From: Helicobacteraceae bacterium
GTDB taxonomy: Bacteria > Campylobacterota > Campylobacteria > Campylobacterales > Sulfurimonadaceae
Assembly: GCA_015488775.1 (NCBI GenBank)
Contig: WFNF01000147.1
Location: 1 to 40,547 of the forward strand
Direction of reading: 5' to 3'
DNA length: 40,547 nt
Of the stretch, positions 8,164 to 15,454 are shown piece after piece (positions within the stretch are counted from its first letter, which is position 1; each line of letters starts with the position of its first letter). The translations under genes were made by a program, and so were the position numbers. The notes below the pieces were generated by a model that was not told the origin of the DNA, made no database searches, and saw only the letters and a list, made by a program, of their open reading frames with translations.

Positions 8164-8928
8164 ATGATAAAAAAAATATCAATAGTAGCAGCGTCAATAT
8201 TAGTATTAGCAGGGTGTGGTTCATCTACTCCTAAACCTTCTCATGAAGAGTCACACTCAGAGTCTCATCACGAAAAGCATTGGAACTATTCTGAAAATGG
8301 TCCAACTCATTGGGGCGAATTTTCTCAAACATGTTCTGCAGGTAATGCTCAATCACCTATCAATATTATTCCAGGTAAAACTGTAGAAATCGATCAAAAA
8401 AATGATTTAAGTGTTGATGAAGATTATAAAGGGATGGCTGATATTATAGACAATGGTCACTCTATTAAAATCACTCCACACACTCAAGGCACTTTAACTT
8501 TACATGGTGAGAAATTCAACTTACTTCAATTTCACTTTCATGGTAAAAGTGAGCATACTATAGATGGTAAGCGTTATGATATGGTTGCACACTTTGTACA
8601 TCAAAATGCTAAAACTAAACAATTAGCTGTTTTTGCTGTATTTTTCAAAGAGGGTGCTGCAAATCCTGCTTTAGATAATGTTATAAACAATATAGGTAAA
8701 AAAGATGTAGAGATTGATCCAGAGGATTTTATGCCTAAAGATGTTACACACTACTACCATTATGTTGGTTCTTTAACTACACCACCTTGTAGTGAAAATG
8801 TTGAATGGTACCTGATAAAAAACACAGTAACTGCTTCTAAAGAGCAAATTGATGCATTTAGAAAATACTATGTTGATAATGAAAGACCAGTTCAAGAGCT
8901 TAACAATAGAGTTATTGAATCTAAATAA
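8164..8928 (+). CDS. Lipoprotein alpha-carbonic anhydrase
   Basis: Zinc enzyme interconverting CO2 and bicarbonate, predicted to be membrane-anchored in the periplasm. The 254 residues open with a lipobox (LVLAGC, Cys18) and a His/Glu/Ser-rich linker (about 24-39), then the alpha-CA domain: HWNYSENGPTHWGEF, AQSPINI, and NGHSIKI (equivalent of the His64 shuttle). FHFHGKSEH supplies two zinc His and the Glu106-like Glu; AHFVH supplies the third His. SLTTPPCSENVEWYLI contains the Thr199-type gate. One oddity is that the residue two before the third zinc His, usually Glu (Glu117), is Val here (DMVAHFVH). Co-directional and 8 bp behind the porin; a strong terminator follows. Confidence 0.95.
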   Translation: MIKKISIVAASILVLAGCGSSTPKPSHEESHSESHHEKHWNYSENGPTHWGEFSQTCSAGNAQSPINIIPGKTVEIDQKNDLSVDEDYKGMADIIDNGHSIKITPHTQGTLTLHGEKFNLLQFHFHGKSEHTIDGKRYDMVAHFVHQNAKTKQLAVFAVFFKEGAANPALDNVINNIGKKDVEIDPEDFMPKDVTHYYHYVGSLTTPPCSENVEWYLIKNTVTASKEQIDAFRKYYVDNERPVQELNNRVIESK

Positions 8929-8935
8929 TTTTTAT

Positions 8936-8966
8936 TTTTCCCAACTTTTAGTTGGGAAAATTTTTT
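8936..8966 (+). terminator. Rho-independent terminator of the porin-carbonic anhydrase operon
   Basis: TTTTCCCAAC and GTTGGGAAAA form a perfect 10-bp stem with loop TTTTA, followed by TTTTTT. It lies 7 bases after the stop codon. Confidence 0.9.
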
Positions 8967-9076
8967 CTTTAAAAAAATAGCTTCAGAAACCACTTTATGC
9001 ATATCCCCATTTTAACAAACACTTAACATATTTGAGTTATTATCAATATATAAATTTAATTTACAAGGATTTAAAG

Positions 9077-9517
9077 ATGAAAAAAGTAGTTTTATCTACG
9101 CTTTTATTAGTTTCAGTGTCATCAGCAGATGTACCACACAAAGGTGTAACAGCACTCTCCGCTCAAACTCGTTCACTTCTCTCACAAGAGATGCAACATA
9201 TAGAAAAGGGTATGAAACAAATTTTTTCTTATATGATCCGTGGTGACTATGAATCAATCACTCCAATTGCTAACGATATCCGCGATAGCTTTATTTTCAA
9301 AAAGAAGCTTACAAAAGAGCAACGTTTAGAGTTAAAAGATAAACTTCCAAAAGAGTTTATAGAGCTTGACAGTTCATTTCATAAATTAGCAGGTGAGTTA
9401 GCAAATGGATCGGAGTTTGAGGAAAAAGATAAAGTTATTAAAACGTTTAATCAAATGAGTAGAAAATGTATTAAATGTCACTCAACGTACGCAAAACATC
9501 GTTTTTTTAAAGAATAG
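9077..9517 (+). CDS. Cytochrome c'-like monohaem c-type cytochrome
   Basis: Periplasmic c-type cytochrome: signal peptide MKKVVLSTLLLVSVSSADV, then about 125 mostly helical residues (SQEMQHIEKGMKQIF, ANDIRDSF, ELDSSFHKLAGELA). A single haem-binding motif CIKCH lies 17-13 residues from the C-terminus. A four-helix bundle with a C-terminal CxxCH is the cytochrome c'/c556 layout. I chose the ATG at 9077 because AAGGA lies 7 bases before it and it starts a clean signal peptide; a TTG at 9032 would add 15 residues with no ribosome-binding site. It stands alone and converges on the next gene. Role (NO binding or electron transfer) not determinable. Confidence 0.85.
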   Translation: MKKVVLSTLLLVSVSSADVPHKGVTALSAQTRSLLSQEMQHIEKGMKQIFSYMIRGDYESITPIANDIRDSFIFKKKLTKEQRLELKDKLPKEFIELDSSFHKLAGELANGSEFEEKDKVIKTFNQMSRKCIKCHSTYAKHRFFKE

Positions 9518-9535
9518 TTATTTATGATAAAGAAG

Positions 9536-9565
9536 ATTATAAGGGAAAATAGTTTCCCTTATAAT
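9536..9565. terminator. Bidirectional hairpin between convergent genes
   Basis: ATTATAAGGGAAA (9536-9548) and TTTCCCTTATAAT (9553-9565) form a perfect 13-bp stem with loop ATAG, centred between two converging genes. T-runs on either side are weak, so it is called from position and stem quality. Confidence 0.75.
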
Positions 9566-9580
9566 TTAGAGCAATAGTTA

Positions 9581-10381
9581 TTACTTAACTAATGCACCAA
9601 GGTAAGATTCAATATCACCAGGAGTTGACATAATTTTAGTAAATTGACCCATGCTTAAATCTGGATTAGAAATTGCAAGGTAGTATTTACCATGTAATAT
9701 TTTTGCTTTTCCATCTTCTACAAGTACCATGTAAGGTAAAAATGCAGCAGTTGCAGTAGCTTCAATAGTTGGAACATACGATTTTTCACCATTTGCTGTA
9801 TGCATTGCAACACCATAAAGTGTAGCTTTACCAAGTTTTACTTTAAACACAAGGTTTTTACCAGCATTTTTCTCTAATTTAGCGCCTAGGTTTGAACCCT
9901 CAGCTAACTCGATAGGATCTTCATAGTAAGGCATACCAAACATATAGTGGTAAGATGCTAAATCATCGTCATCCATTTTAGTTTTACCAGCTTTAAGCTT
10001 ACCAAATGCAGATGCAAGTTTTTTGTTAATAGATTTAGCAGTGTTTTTTTTGTAATCATCTTGTAAAAATGCATGTAAAAAATACTCAGGATTAGTAAAT
10101 ACTAAAGTTTTATCTTTTGAATTAACTAAAACTTTTAATACACCAGCAAAACCTCTACCTTCTGCTGAAGCTTCTTTTTTAAGTGTAGCATTTGTGAAAG
10201 CCACTACATGATATTTTGAATCAGCCATAACATTGTATTCACCAACTACCTCAAAACCAGCTGATTGTAGTTTAGTTTTAACCACATCACTTGTTTTGTA
10301 GCTTGCACTATTGTATGTGCTAATATCTGTTGCAAGAAGACTTGCACTTAGAAAAATTAAAGATAAAATTAATTTTTTCAT
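9581..10381 (-). CDS. Unidentified secreted protein, possibly DUF302-like
   Basis: A 266-residue exported protein starting at the ATG at 10381 (signal peptide MKKLILSLIFLSASLLATD, with GGGGG 5 bases upstream). An in-frame TTG at 10408 would add nine residues without a ribosome-binding site. The N-terminal part (SYKTSDVVKTKLQSAGFEVVGEYN, VVAFTNATL, TLVFTNPEYFLHAFLQDDYK) and the C-terminal part (AAFLPYMVLVEDGKAKILHGKYYLAIS) look like two alpha/beta repeats. They loosely recall the DUF302 fold (GF-V and positions before a C-terminal NP). The recognition is weak and no catalytic motif is visible. It has its own good promoter and is transcribed convergently with the cytochrome. Confidence 0.72.
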   Translation of the reverse strand: MKKLILSLIFLSASLLATDISTYNSASYKTSDVVKTKLQSAGFEVVGEYNVMADSKYHVVAFTNATLKKEASAEGRGFAGVLKVLVNSKDKTLVFTNPEYFLHAFLQDDYKKNTAKSINKKLASAFGKLKAGKTKMDDDDLASYHYMFGMPYYEDPIELAEGSNLGAKLEKNAGKNLVFKVKLGKATLYGVAMHTANGEKSYVPTIEATATAAFLPYMVLVEDGKAKILHGKYYLAISNPDLSMGQFTKIMSTPGDIESYLGALVK

Positions 10382-10407
10382 ATAACCCCCATTTTTTAAA
10401 TTTCCCA

Positions 10408-10436
10408 ATAGTATTAAAATATATTATAGTAGTCAA
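10408..10436 (-). promoter_or_regulatory. Sigma-70 promoter of the 9581-10381 gene
   Basis: On the minus strand TTGACT (10431-10436) and TACTAT (10408-10413) are separated by exactly 17 bases, and a purine-rich ribosome-binding site and ATG follow. Confidence 0.65.
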
Positions 10437-10540
10437 TTAATTTAAGTCTAAAAAAAAGAATTATCATTTTTTTGTGTTAAATGTAACTTATAGTTACTAG
10501 ATGTTATAAGCTAAAATTATATAAAGTATTATTAAATTAT

Positions 10541-11317
10541 CTAAATAACATATTTGATGTTTTCTTTATTGCTTTTTTTAGCTTCATTGACTGCATCAGT
10601 ACATCTTTTTAAAACATCTTCAGTAGAATCTTCCTCTTTTGACATAGTTATACCAAAGCTAATCTCAACATCAAAGTTTAAATCATTAAAAACAAAATTT
10701 ATCTCTTTAAAGGCATTTTCTATTTTTTCTAAATATAAAATAGTTCCATATATATCTGTTTTGTGCAATACTAGTAAAAATTTATCTCCACCATAGCGAC
10801 CAACTATATCTGAATCTCTAGTGTTCTCTTTAAAAAGTTGACCAAGACGCTTTATGGTGTAGTCTCCAGTATCTTTACCCAGCATCTCATTGATATTTCT
10901 TAGATGTGTTATATCTATGAGCGCAATGGAGAAAACTTTTTTATCTCTAACTGCCCATTTTAACTCTTGATTTAGTAAAAGTAATAGGTGCTCTTTAGTG
11001 TATGTTTGAGTTAAAAAATCAAAAGTTTGTTTATGTTGTTGTGTATTTATAATGTTCCAAGTACAAGGGAGTAGAAAAAAAGTAAAAGTAAATTTATCTT
11101 CTTCATCTTTTGTTTTATAAATAAATTGGTAATGTATATTTTTAATAATAAGTTTTTCTAAAAACCTTTCTTCAAAACACTCCCCTTTTATTATACAAGA
11201 TGTTAAATCTCTTAGTGTTATACACTGATCAAAAAGAGCTTGGAAAAGCTCATCATTTTTCACAATTTCATTAGTGTTTTTATCAAAAATAATTTTTCTA
11301 GTTTGTGTTAAATTCAA
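10541..11317 (-). CDS. GGDEF-domain protein with degenerate GGDKF motif
   Basis: A 258-residue soluble protein with an N-terminal region of about 90 residues resembling a PAS-like sensor (IIFDKNTNEIVKNDELFQALF, FTFTFFLLPCTWNIINT). A GGDEF domain covers about 100-258 (FDFLTQTYTKEHLLLLLNQEL, FSIALIDITHLRNINEMLG, IVGRYGGDKFLLVLHKTD, FEVEISFGITMS-like end). The signature reads GGDKF: the metal-binding Glu is Lys, so cyclase activity is doubtful, although it could still bind GTP or c-di-GMP or act as a scaffold. It has a TTG start at 11317, preceded by AAAAGG on the minus strand; no better start was found. Confidence 0.85.
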   Translation of the reverse strand: MNLTQTRKIIFDKNTNEIVKNDELFQALFDQCITLRDLTSCIIKGECFEERFLEKLIIKNIHYQFIYKTKDEEDKFTFTFFLLPCTWNIINTQQHKQTFDFLTQTYTKEHLLLLLNQELKWAVRDKKVFSIALIDITHLRNINEMLGKDTGDYTIKRLGQLFKENTRDSDIVGRYGGDKFLLVLHKTDIYGTILYLEKIENAFKEINFVFNDLNFDVEISFGITMSKEEDSTEDVLKRCTDAVNEAKKSNKENIKYVI

Positions 11318-11391
11318 AATATACCTTTTTTAGATCTCACTCCTGAATATCCAATGATTGATTATACAATAATTTGATTATATTTTTTTGA

Positions 11392-11404
11392 TACAATATG
11401 CTTA
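11392..11404 (+). promoter_or_regulatory. -10 box almost abutting a start codon (possible leaderless mRNA)
   Basis: TACAAT at 11392-11397 ends 7 bases before the ATG at 11405, so transcription would begin at or within a base or two of the start codon. No Shine-Dalgarno sequence precedes the ATG. No clear -35 was found. Confidence 0.4.
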
Positions 11405-12292
11405 ATGAAATTAATAGAAGAATTTAAAGTTTTTTATAAACGCAATTACCCAGATGATTTAGAGCTTGGTGTTGAACTATTTAGTATATTTGGATTTTTA
11501 GATATTCAGATTGACACATCAAAAAATATAGAAACTTTAATCAAAGAGCTTATACTTGATAATTATAATTTATATCATCAAGAATTACAAGTTGACTTGG
11601 AAGACTATAATAAGTATAAAAAGTTACTTATCTCTTTAGCAAGAGGAGATAGACGTATTCACTCTATCTCACGACGTGTGAATCTTAATGAGGTTGATTT
11701 AAAAATTTTAATAAAAGAGCTAATTGAACTTGATATTATAAATATAGAACATTCAAGTGAAGTACCAACTATAAAAGATTACCCTAAACAAAAATTAAAA
11801 AAAGAGATTAGAGCACATCGTATATCTGATAAATTGAGATTTAATGACCCATTTTTAAGGTTTTGGTTCTTTTTTATAGCTCCATATGAAGATTTAATAA
11901 GTGTAGGAAATTATAAACTCTTTGATCAGAAATATGAAGAGTTAGGTAATGGCTTTAGCTCATATGTTTTTGAATTATTATCTTTAAGCTTTTTAGAACA
12001 AAAGTATAAAAGCAAGAAGCTAAGTGTTAGTTCATACTGGGATGCAAATGTTGAGATAGATGTTTTTGCAAGAGGTTCAAACTCCTTATATATTGGTGAG
12101 TGTAAGTGGACTAATCACAAGATTATAAAAAAAGAGTTGCATAAACTAGAAGATAAGTTAGAATACTTGCCTTTTAAAGTTGATAAAAAGATATTTTTCT
12201 CAAAAAGAGGGTTTTCAAATGAGTTTAAAAACCTAAAAGATGAGACAATTGAGCTTTATGAACTAGAAGATTTTATAGAATTAGTAAAATAA
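11405..12292 (+). CDS. Orphan DUF234-like protein with PD-(D/E)XK-like motif, lacking the ATPase half
   Basis: A 295-residue protein that matches the C-terminal half of archaeal-type ATPases (DUF234 proteins). A winged-helix-like stretch lies at about 75-115 (YKKLLISLARGDRRIHSISRRVN). The DUF234 hallmark is at about 140-160 (KLRFNDPFLRFWFFFIAPYE). A nuclease-fold segment at about 215-240 (VEIDVFARGSNSLYIGECKW) gives an E-x-D...E-x-K arrangement. The N-terminal P-loop AAA domain present in full-length relatives (about 450 residues) is absent and no Walker A motif exists in this frame or just upstream. It could be a degraded remnant or an independent nuclease-like protein. ATG start at 11405; a TTG-started ffh follows after 46 bp. 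Confidence 0.7.
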   Translation: MKLIEEFKVFYKRNYPDDLELGVELFSIFGFLDIQIDTSKNIETLIKELILDNYNLYHQELQVDLEDYNKYKKLLISLARGDRRIHSISRRVNLNEVDLKILIKELIELDIINIEHSSEVPTIKDYPKQKLKKEIRAHRISDKLRFNDPFLRFWFFFIAPYEDLISVGNYKLFDQKYEELGNGFSSYVFELLSLSFLEQKYKSKKLSVSSYWDANVEIDVFARGSNSLYIGECKWTNHKIIKKELHKLEDKLEYLPFKVDKKIFFSKRGFSNEFKNLKDETIELYELEDFIELVK

Positions 12293-12338
12293 AATATATA
12301 TTGAGATATAATTTCAAAAATAGTTTCAGGAGATTTAC

Positions 12339-13682
12339 TTGTTTAATACATTAACAGATTCATTTACAACCGCAATAAGAAAGATTCGTTTTCACGATGA
12401 TGAAAAGGCACTTACGAAAGCGTTAAATGAACTTAAAAAATCCCTACTTAAAGCTGATGTGCATCACAAGGTTGTAAAAGATCTTATTAGAGATGTTGAG
12501 ATTAAGACTAAAGCAGATGGTATTGGTAAAGATCAATTTTTAAATGCTATGCGTGTAGTTGTTAACAATATACTAAGTGTAGATGGACATTCAGGCTTTG
12601 TTTTTGCTTCAACACCACCAACAGTTATATTAATGACGGGTCTTCAAGGTTCTGGTAAAACAACTACAACTGGTAAACTTGCTGCATACTTAAAAGTTAG
12701 AAAAAAGAAAGTTTTAATGGTTGCTGGAGATTTACAAAGACTTGCGGCAGTTGAACAACTTCGCCAAATAGGTGAAAAAATTGAGGTAGATGTTTTTGCA
12801 GATGAATCTAAAAAACCTACACAAATAGTTAAAGAAGCTCTAAAAAAAGCTAAAGATAATCTATATGATGTTGTTTTAATAGATACAGCTGGGCGTTTAG
12901 CTATAGATGAAGAGTTGATGAATGAACTTCATGATGTAAAAAAAGTAGCCAATCCTGATGAAGTTTTTTATGTTGCTGACTCTTTAACTGGTCAAGACGC
13001 AGTAAGAACAGCAACTTCATTTAAAGAAAAAATTGGGATAGATGGTGTTATCTTAAGTAAATATGATGGAGACTCTAAAGGTGGTGTTGCTCTAGGTATT
13101 GCATCTCAAGTTAATGTTCCTCTTCGTTTCATTGGTAATGGTGAGAAGATGGAAGATCTTGAAGTTTTTATAAACGATCGTATAGTAAATCGTTTAATGG
13201 GACTTGGAGATATTGAGGGACTTGCTGAGAAAACTTCAGCTATTATAGATGAAAAACAAGCAAAAAAACTTACACAAAAAATCAAAAAGGGTGAGTTTAA
13301 CTTTAATGACTTTTTAGAGCAGATGGAGTCTATGAAAAAACTTGGTTCTATGAAATCTCTAATGGGAATGATACCTGGTATGGGTAAAATGGCAGACGCA
13401 GTTAAAGATATGGATTTAGACAACTCTAAAGAGATTAATCAAATCAAAGCCTTAGTTGGTAGTATGACCTTAAAAGAGAGAGAAACACCATCTCTCTTAA
13501 ATAACTCAAGAAAACAAAGACTTGCAAAAGGTTGTGGTATGAGTCAAGTTGAAGTTAATAGAATTTTAAAACAGTTTAAAAATGCTTCTAAAATGGCAAA
13601 AAAATTCTCTGGTAAAAAAGGTATGAAAGATTTACAAGCTATGATGGGTCAAATGCAAGGTGCAGGTAGTTTTCCACGCTAA
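12339..13682 (+). CDS. ffh: Signal recognition particle protein (SRP54)
   Basis: GTPase of the signal recognition particle, which binds 4.5S RNA and hydrophobic signal sequences and delivers ribosomes to FtsY/SecY. The 447 residues show the N domain (about 1-90) and the G domain: GLQGSGKTTTTGKL (P-loop, about 105-118), VLIDTAGRL, SKYDGDSKGG (TKxD box variant with Ser-Lys-Tyr-Asp) and GNGEKMEDLEVF. A Met-rich M domain follows (FLEQMESMKKLGSMKSLMGMIPGMGKM) with the RNA-binding SRKQRLAKGCGMS helix. The start is a TTG at 12339, 6 bases after CAGGAG; a TATAAT lies at 12307-12312. Confidence 0.97.
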   Translation: MFNTLTDSFTTAIRKIRFHDDEKALTKALNELKKSLLKADVHHKVVKDLIRDVEIKTKADGIGKDQFLNAMRVVVNNILSVDGHSGFVFASTPPTVILMTGLQGSGKTTTTGKLAAYLKVRKKKVLMVAGDLQRLAAVEQLRQIGEKIEVDVFADESKKPTQIVKEALKKAKDNLYDVVLIDTAGRLAIDEELMNELHDVKKVANPDEVFYVADSLTGQDAVRTATSFKEKIGIDGVILSKYDGDSKGGVALGIASQVNVPLRFIGNGEKMEDLEVFINDRIVNRLMGLGDIEGLAEKTSAIIDEKQAKKLTQKIKKGEFNFNDFLEQMESMKKLGSMKSLMGMIPGMGKMADAVKDMDLDNSKEINQIKALVGSMTLKERETPSLLNNSRKQRLAKGCGMSQVEVNRILKQFKNASKMAKKFSGKKGMKDLQAMMGQMQGAGSFPR

Positions 13683-13691
13683 TTTTTTTAG

Positions 13692-13713
13692 CCTTGGTTT
13701 ATCTACACCAAGG
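13692..13713 (+). terminator. Candidate terminator after ffh
   Basis: CCTTGGT and ACCAAGG form a 7-bp stem with an 8-base loop, nine bases after the ffh stop, and are followed by TCTAGATTTTTT. The stem overlaps the last codons of the convergent nuclease gene. Confidence 0.45.
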
Positions 13714-14139
13714 TCTAGATTTTTTCCCACCATCATAGTTAACTGCTAAACCTTTTTTCTTAAGTAAATCTGCTAAATTAACTCCATCAACATATACATC
13801 AGCAACTAATCTAAAATATTTACCTCTTTTTATATTTTTTAACTCTATCTTTTTTGCATTACGAAGCTTAGATACTGTAAGTTGTTTAGCTTCTCTAGCA
13901 AGTTTTTTCTCTTTAGCACATTTTGCTTTCATCTCTGGTGTATCTATACCATTGATACGAATACTCATTCTATGACCAACTATAGGAGGATAATCTTTAA
14001 TATTCGCTCTAAATGTATCTCCATCATATATAGAAGTTATCTGATCAACAACAGCGTCTTTAAATCTTAGTTTTGAAAGTGCTTGAGCATGAGCGATTGA
14101 AAGTAAAAGTGTAATTGTGAGTAGTATTTTTGTGAACAT
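13699..14139 (-). CDS. Secreted thermonuclease (SNase-like)
   Basis: Predicted Ca-dependent nuclease of the staphylococcal nuclease family, exported by a signal peptide (MFTKILLTITLLLSIAHAQA). The 146 residues retain the active-site set: Asp of IYDGDTF (about 39-43), Arg and Glu of RINGIDTPEM (about 60-70) and Arg of YFRLVADVYVDG (about 107-118). LADLLKKKGLAVNYDGG matches the end of the fold. It converges on ffh, with its stop 16 bp from that of ffh. Confidence 0.92.
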   Translation of the reverse strand: MFTKILLTITLLLSIAHAQALSKLRFKDAVVDQITSIYDGDTFRANIKDYPPIVGHRMSIRINGIDTPEMKAKCAKEKKLAREAKQLTVSKLRNAKKIELKNIKRGKYFRLVADVYVDGVNLADLLKKKGLAVNYDGGKKSRPWCR

Positions 14140-14244
14140 GTGAAAAAGTGCCTTGTGAATATATTTGAACTAAATAATAGTAAAGAATGATACCTTTTTT
14201 ATCTAAAAGTTTTTGCTTTTGAGCTTTAGTGGGATTATGGTAGC

Positions 14245-14273
14245 TTGTTATTTAAAAGATATTTAGCTATACT
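14245..14273 (+). promoter_or_regulatory. Sigma-70 promoter of the rpsP operon
   Basis: TTGTTA (14245-14250) and TATACT (14268-14273) are spaced by 17 bases. Transcription would start near 14280, leaving an unusually long leader of about 178 bases before rpsP. Confidence 0.65.
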
Positions 14274-14279
14274 TCCAAA

Positions 14280-14457
14280 ATCGTTTAAACTTTCTAAACA
14301 ATACCTCTGTGATAGAAAGTGATTTTGTAAGTTTTACTTACTTGTGACGTCAGCAAAAAATGGCGATTAGAGGCATAAAAATTATTATTTTAATTCTTCT
14401 TTATGCTTCCAATCAAAACCTACCTTTTGCAAACAAAATTTTATTTTAGGAAAACTA
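14280..14457 (+). ncRNA. Candidate structured mRNA leader of rpsP-khpA-rimM-trmD-rplS
   Basis: Visible pairings are TTTCTA (14291-14296) with TAGAAA (14313-14318); GTAAG (14327-14331) with CTTAC (14337-14341) around TTTTA; and GATTAGAGGCATAAA (14365-14379) with TTTATGCTTCCAATC (14400-14414), which has two mismatches (RNA G-U pairs help). CCTCT near 14304 could pair instead with AGAGG at 14369-14373, giving alternative folds. No known riboswitch was recognised, so this is inference from pairing alone. Confidence 0.4.
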
Positions 14458-14685
14458 ATGACAACTATTAGATTAACTCGTATGGGTCGTAAAAAACAAC
14501 CATTTTATCGTATTGCGGTAACAGATAGCAGAAAACGCCGTGATGGTGGTTGGATTGAACTTATTGGACACTATAACCCAATGAATGAAGAGAAAACACT
14601 TGTTGTTGATCAAGAAAGACTTGATTATTGGTTAAGTGTTGGTGCTCAAATGAGTGACCGCGTTAAAAAAATTACAGGTAAGTAA
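14458..14685 (+). CDS. rpsP: 30S ribosomal protein S16
   Basis: Small-subunit body protein. The 75 residues start [30 protein letters not shown] and include [37 protein letters not shown], the complete family core. AGGAAA lies just before the ATG. First gene of the conserved rpsP-khpA-rimM-trmD-rplS operon, 2 bp before khpA. Confidence 0.98.
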   Translation: MTTIRLTRMGRKKQPFYRIAVTDSRKRRDGGWIELIGHYNPMNEEKTLVVDQERLDYWLSVGAQMSDRVKKITGK

Positions 14686-14687
14686 TT

Positions 14688-14924
14688 ATGGTAAAAGACT
14701 TTGTCGCAGCTTATGCAAGACTTATAGTAAGTAACCCTGATGATATTAAGGTTGAAACCTTTGAGGGCGACGAAGTTGATGAGATAGTTCTTTACGCAGC
14801 TCAAGCTGATGTTGGTAAGCTTATAGGTAAAGAGGGCAAAATGATAGGTGCTATCAAAACTGTTATCTCTGGTTGTAAGGCTAAAGACTCTAAGTCATAT
14901 CGCATAAATGTTGAAGCCCTGTGA
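14688..14924 (+). CDS. khpA: KH-domain RNA-binding protein KhpA
   Basis: Small RNA-binding protein of 78 residues with a single KH domain: VKDFVAAYARLIVSNPDDIKV, then VGKLIGKEGKMIGAIKTVI with the IGKEGK (GxxG) loop, then RINVEAL. In other bacteria KhpA pairs with KhpB/Jag and acts as a post-transcriptional regulator. Its location between rpsP and rimM is the conserved one. Its stop overlaps the GTG start of rimM (GTGA). Confidence 0.93.
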   Translation: MVKDFVAAYARLIVSNPDDIKVETFEGDEVDEIVLYAAQADVGKLIGKEGKMIGAIKTVISGCKAKDSKSYRINVEAL

Positions 14925-15454
14925 GTAAAGAAGAACTAATTCACATTGCTACTATAGGAAAAGCTATAGGACTAAAAGGGGAGATGAAGCTAAATTTATT
15001 TAGTGACTTCCCTGAGCAATTTAAAAAAAATGCTACATTTGAAACTTCCAAAAACTCTACTGTAACTATATCTAAAGTAAATCACAATAAACCATCTATA
15101 TATATAAATGGTGTTGATAGTATTGAAGATGCTAAAAGATACACTAATGTTAAGCTGTATTCTACTGAGTCAAAAACAAGAGAAGATATAAAACTTGATG
15201 ATGGTGAATACTTTTATTTTGATTTGGTAAATTGTAAAGTATATGAAGATGACCTTTTACTTGGTACTTTAAGTGAAATAGATAGAATAGGTATAAGTAA
15301 CTACTTTAAGATTGATACAACAAAAGAGTTGCAAGATAAAGATTTTGCTAAGTCTTTTTTACTACCATATCTTGATAATTTTATTTTAGATGTAGATATA
15401 GAAGCTAAAACCATTAAAGTCCAAAATGCTTTGGATATTTTGGAAGAGTCTTGA
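14921..15454 (+). CDS. rimM: Ribosome maturation factor RimM
   Basis: Assembly factor for the 30S head that binds S19 and helps process 16S rRNA. The 177 residues show the N-terminal barrel ([26 protein letters not shown]) and the PRC-barrel C-terminal domain ([44 protein letters not shown]). It starts with GTG at 14921 inside the khpA stop (4-base overlap GTGA), so translation is probably coupled. The 3' end overlaps trmD in the same way. Confidence 0.95.
   Translation: MSKEELIHIATIGKAIGLKGEMKLNLFSDFPEQFKKNATFETSKNSTVTISKVNHNKPSIYINGVDSIEDAKRYTNVKLYSTESKTREDIKLDDGEYFYFDLVNCKVYEDDLLLGTLSEIDRIGISNYFKIDTTKELQDKDFAKSFLLPYLDNFILDVDIEAKTIKVQNALDILEES

Larger units (their letters stand above)
14140..14457. 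promoter_or_regulatory. 318-bp divergent intergenic region (nuclease / rpsP)
   Basis: No gene is visible. The first 100 bases are AT-rich; the rpsP promoter is at 14245-14273; the remaining 180 bases form the structured rpsP leader. No tRNA-like or SRP RNA-like fold was recognised. Confidence 0.6.

Noticed and set aside
9032-9076. TTG start extending the cytochrome by 15 residues
   Set aside because: No ribosome-binding site, and the extension would bury the signal peptide; the ATG at 9077 has AAGGA upstream.
14140-14457. 4.5S SRP RNA or tRNA near ffh
   Set aside because: No SRP Alu/S-domain tetraloop or tRNA fold is visible; the structures found are short leader hairpins.
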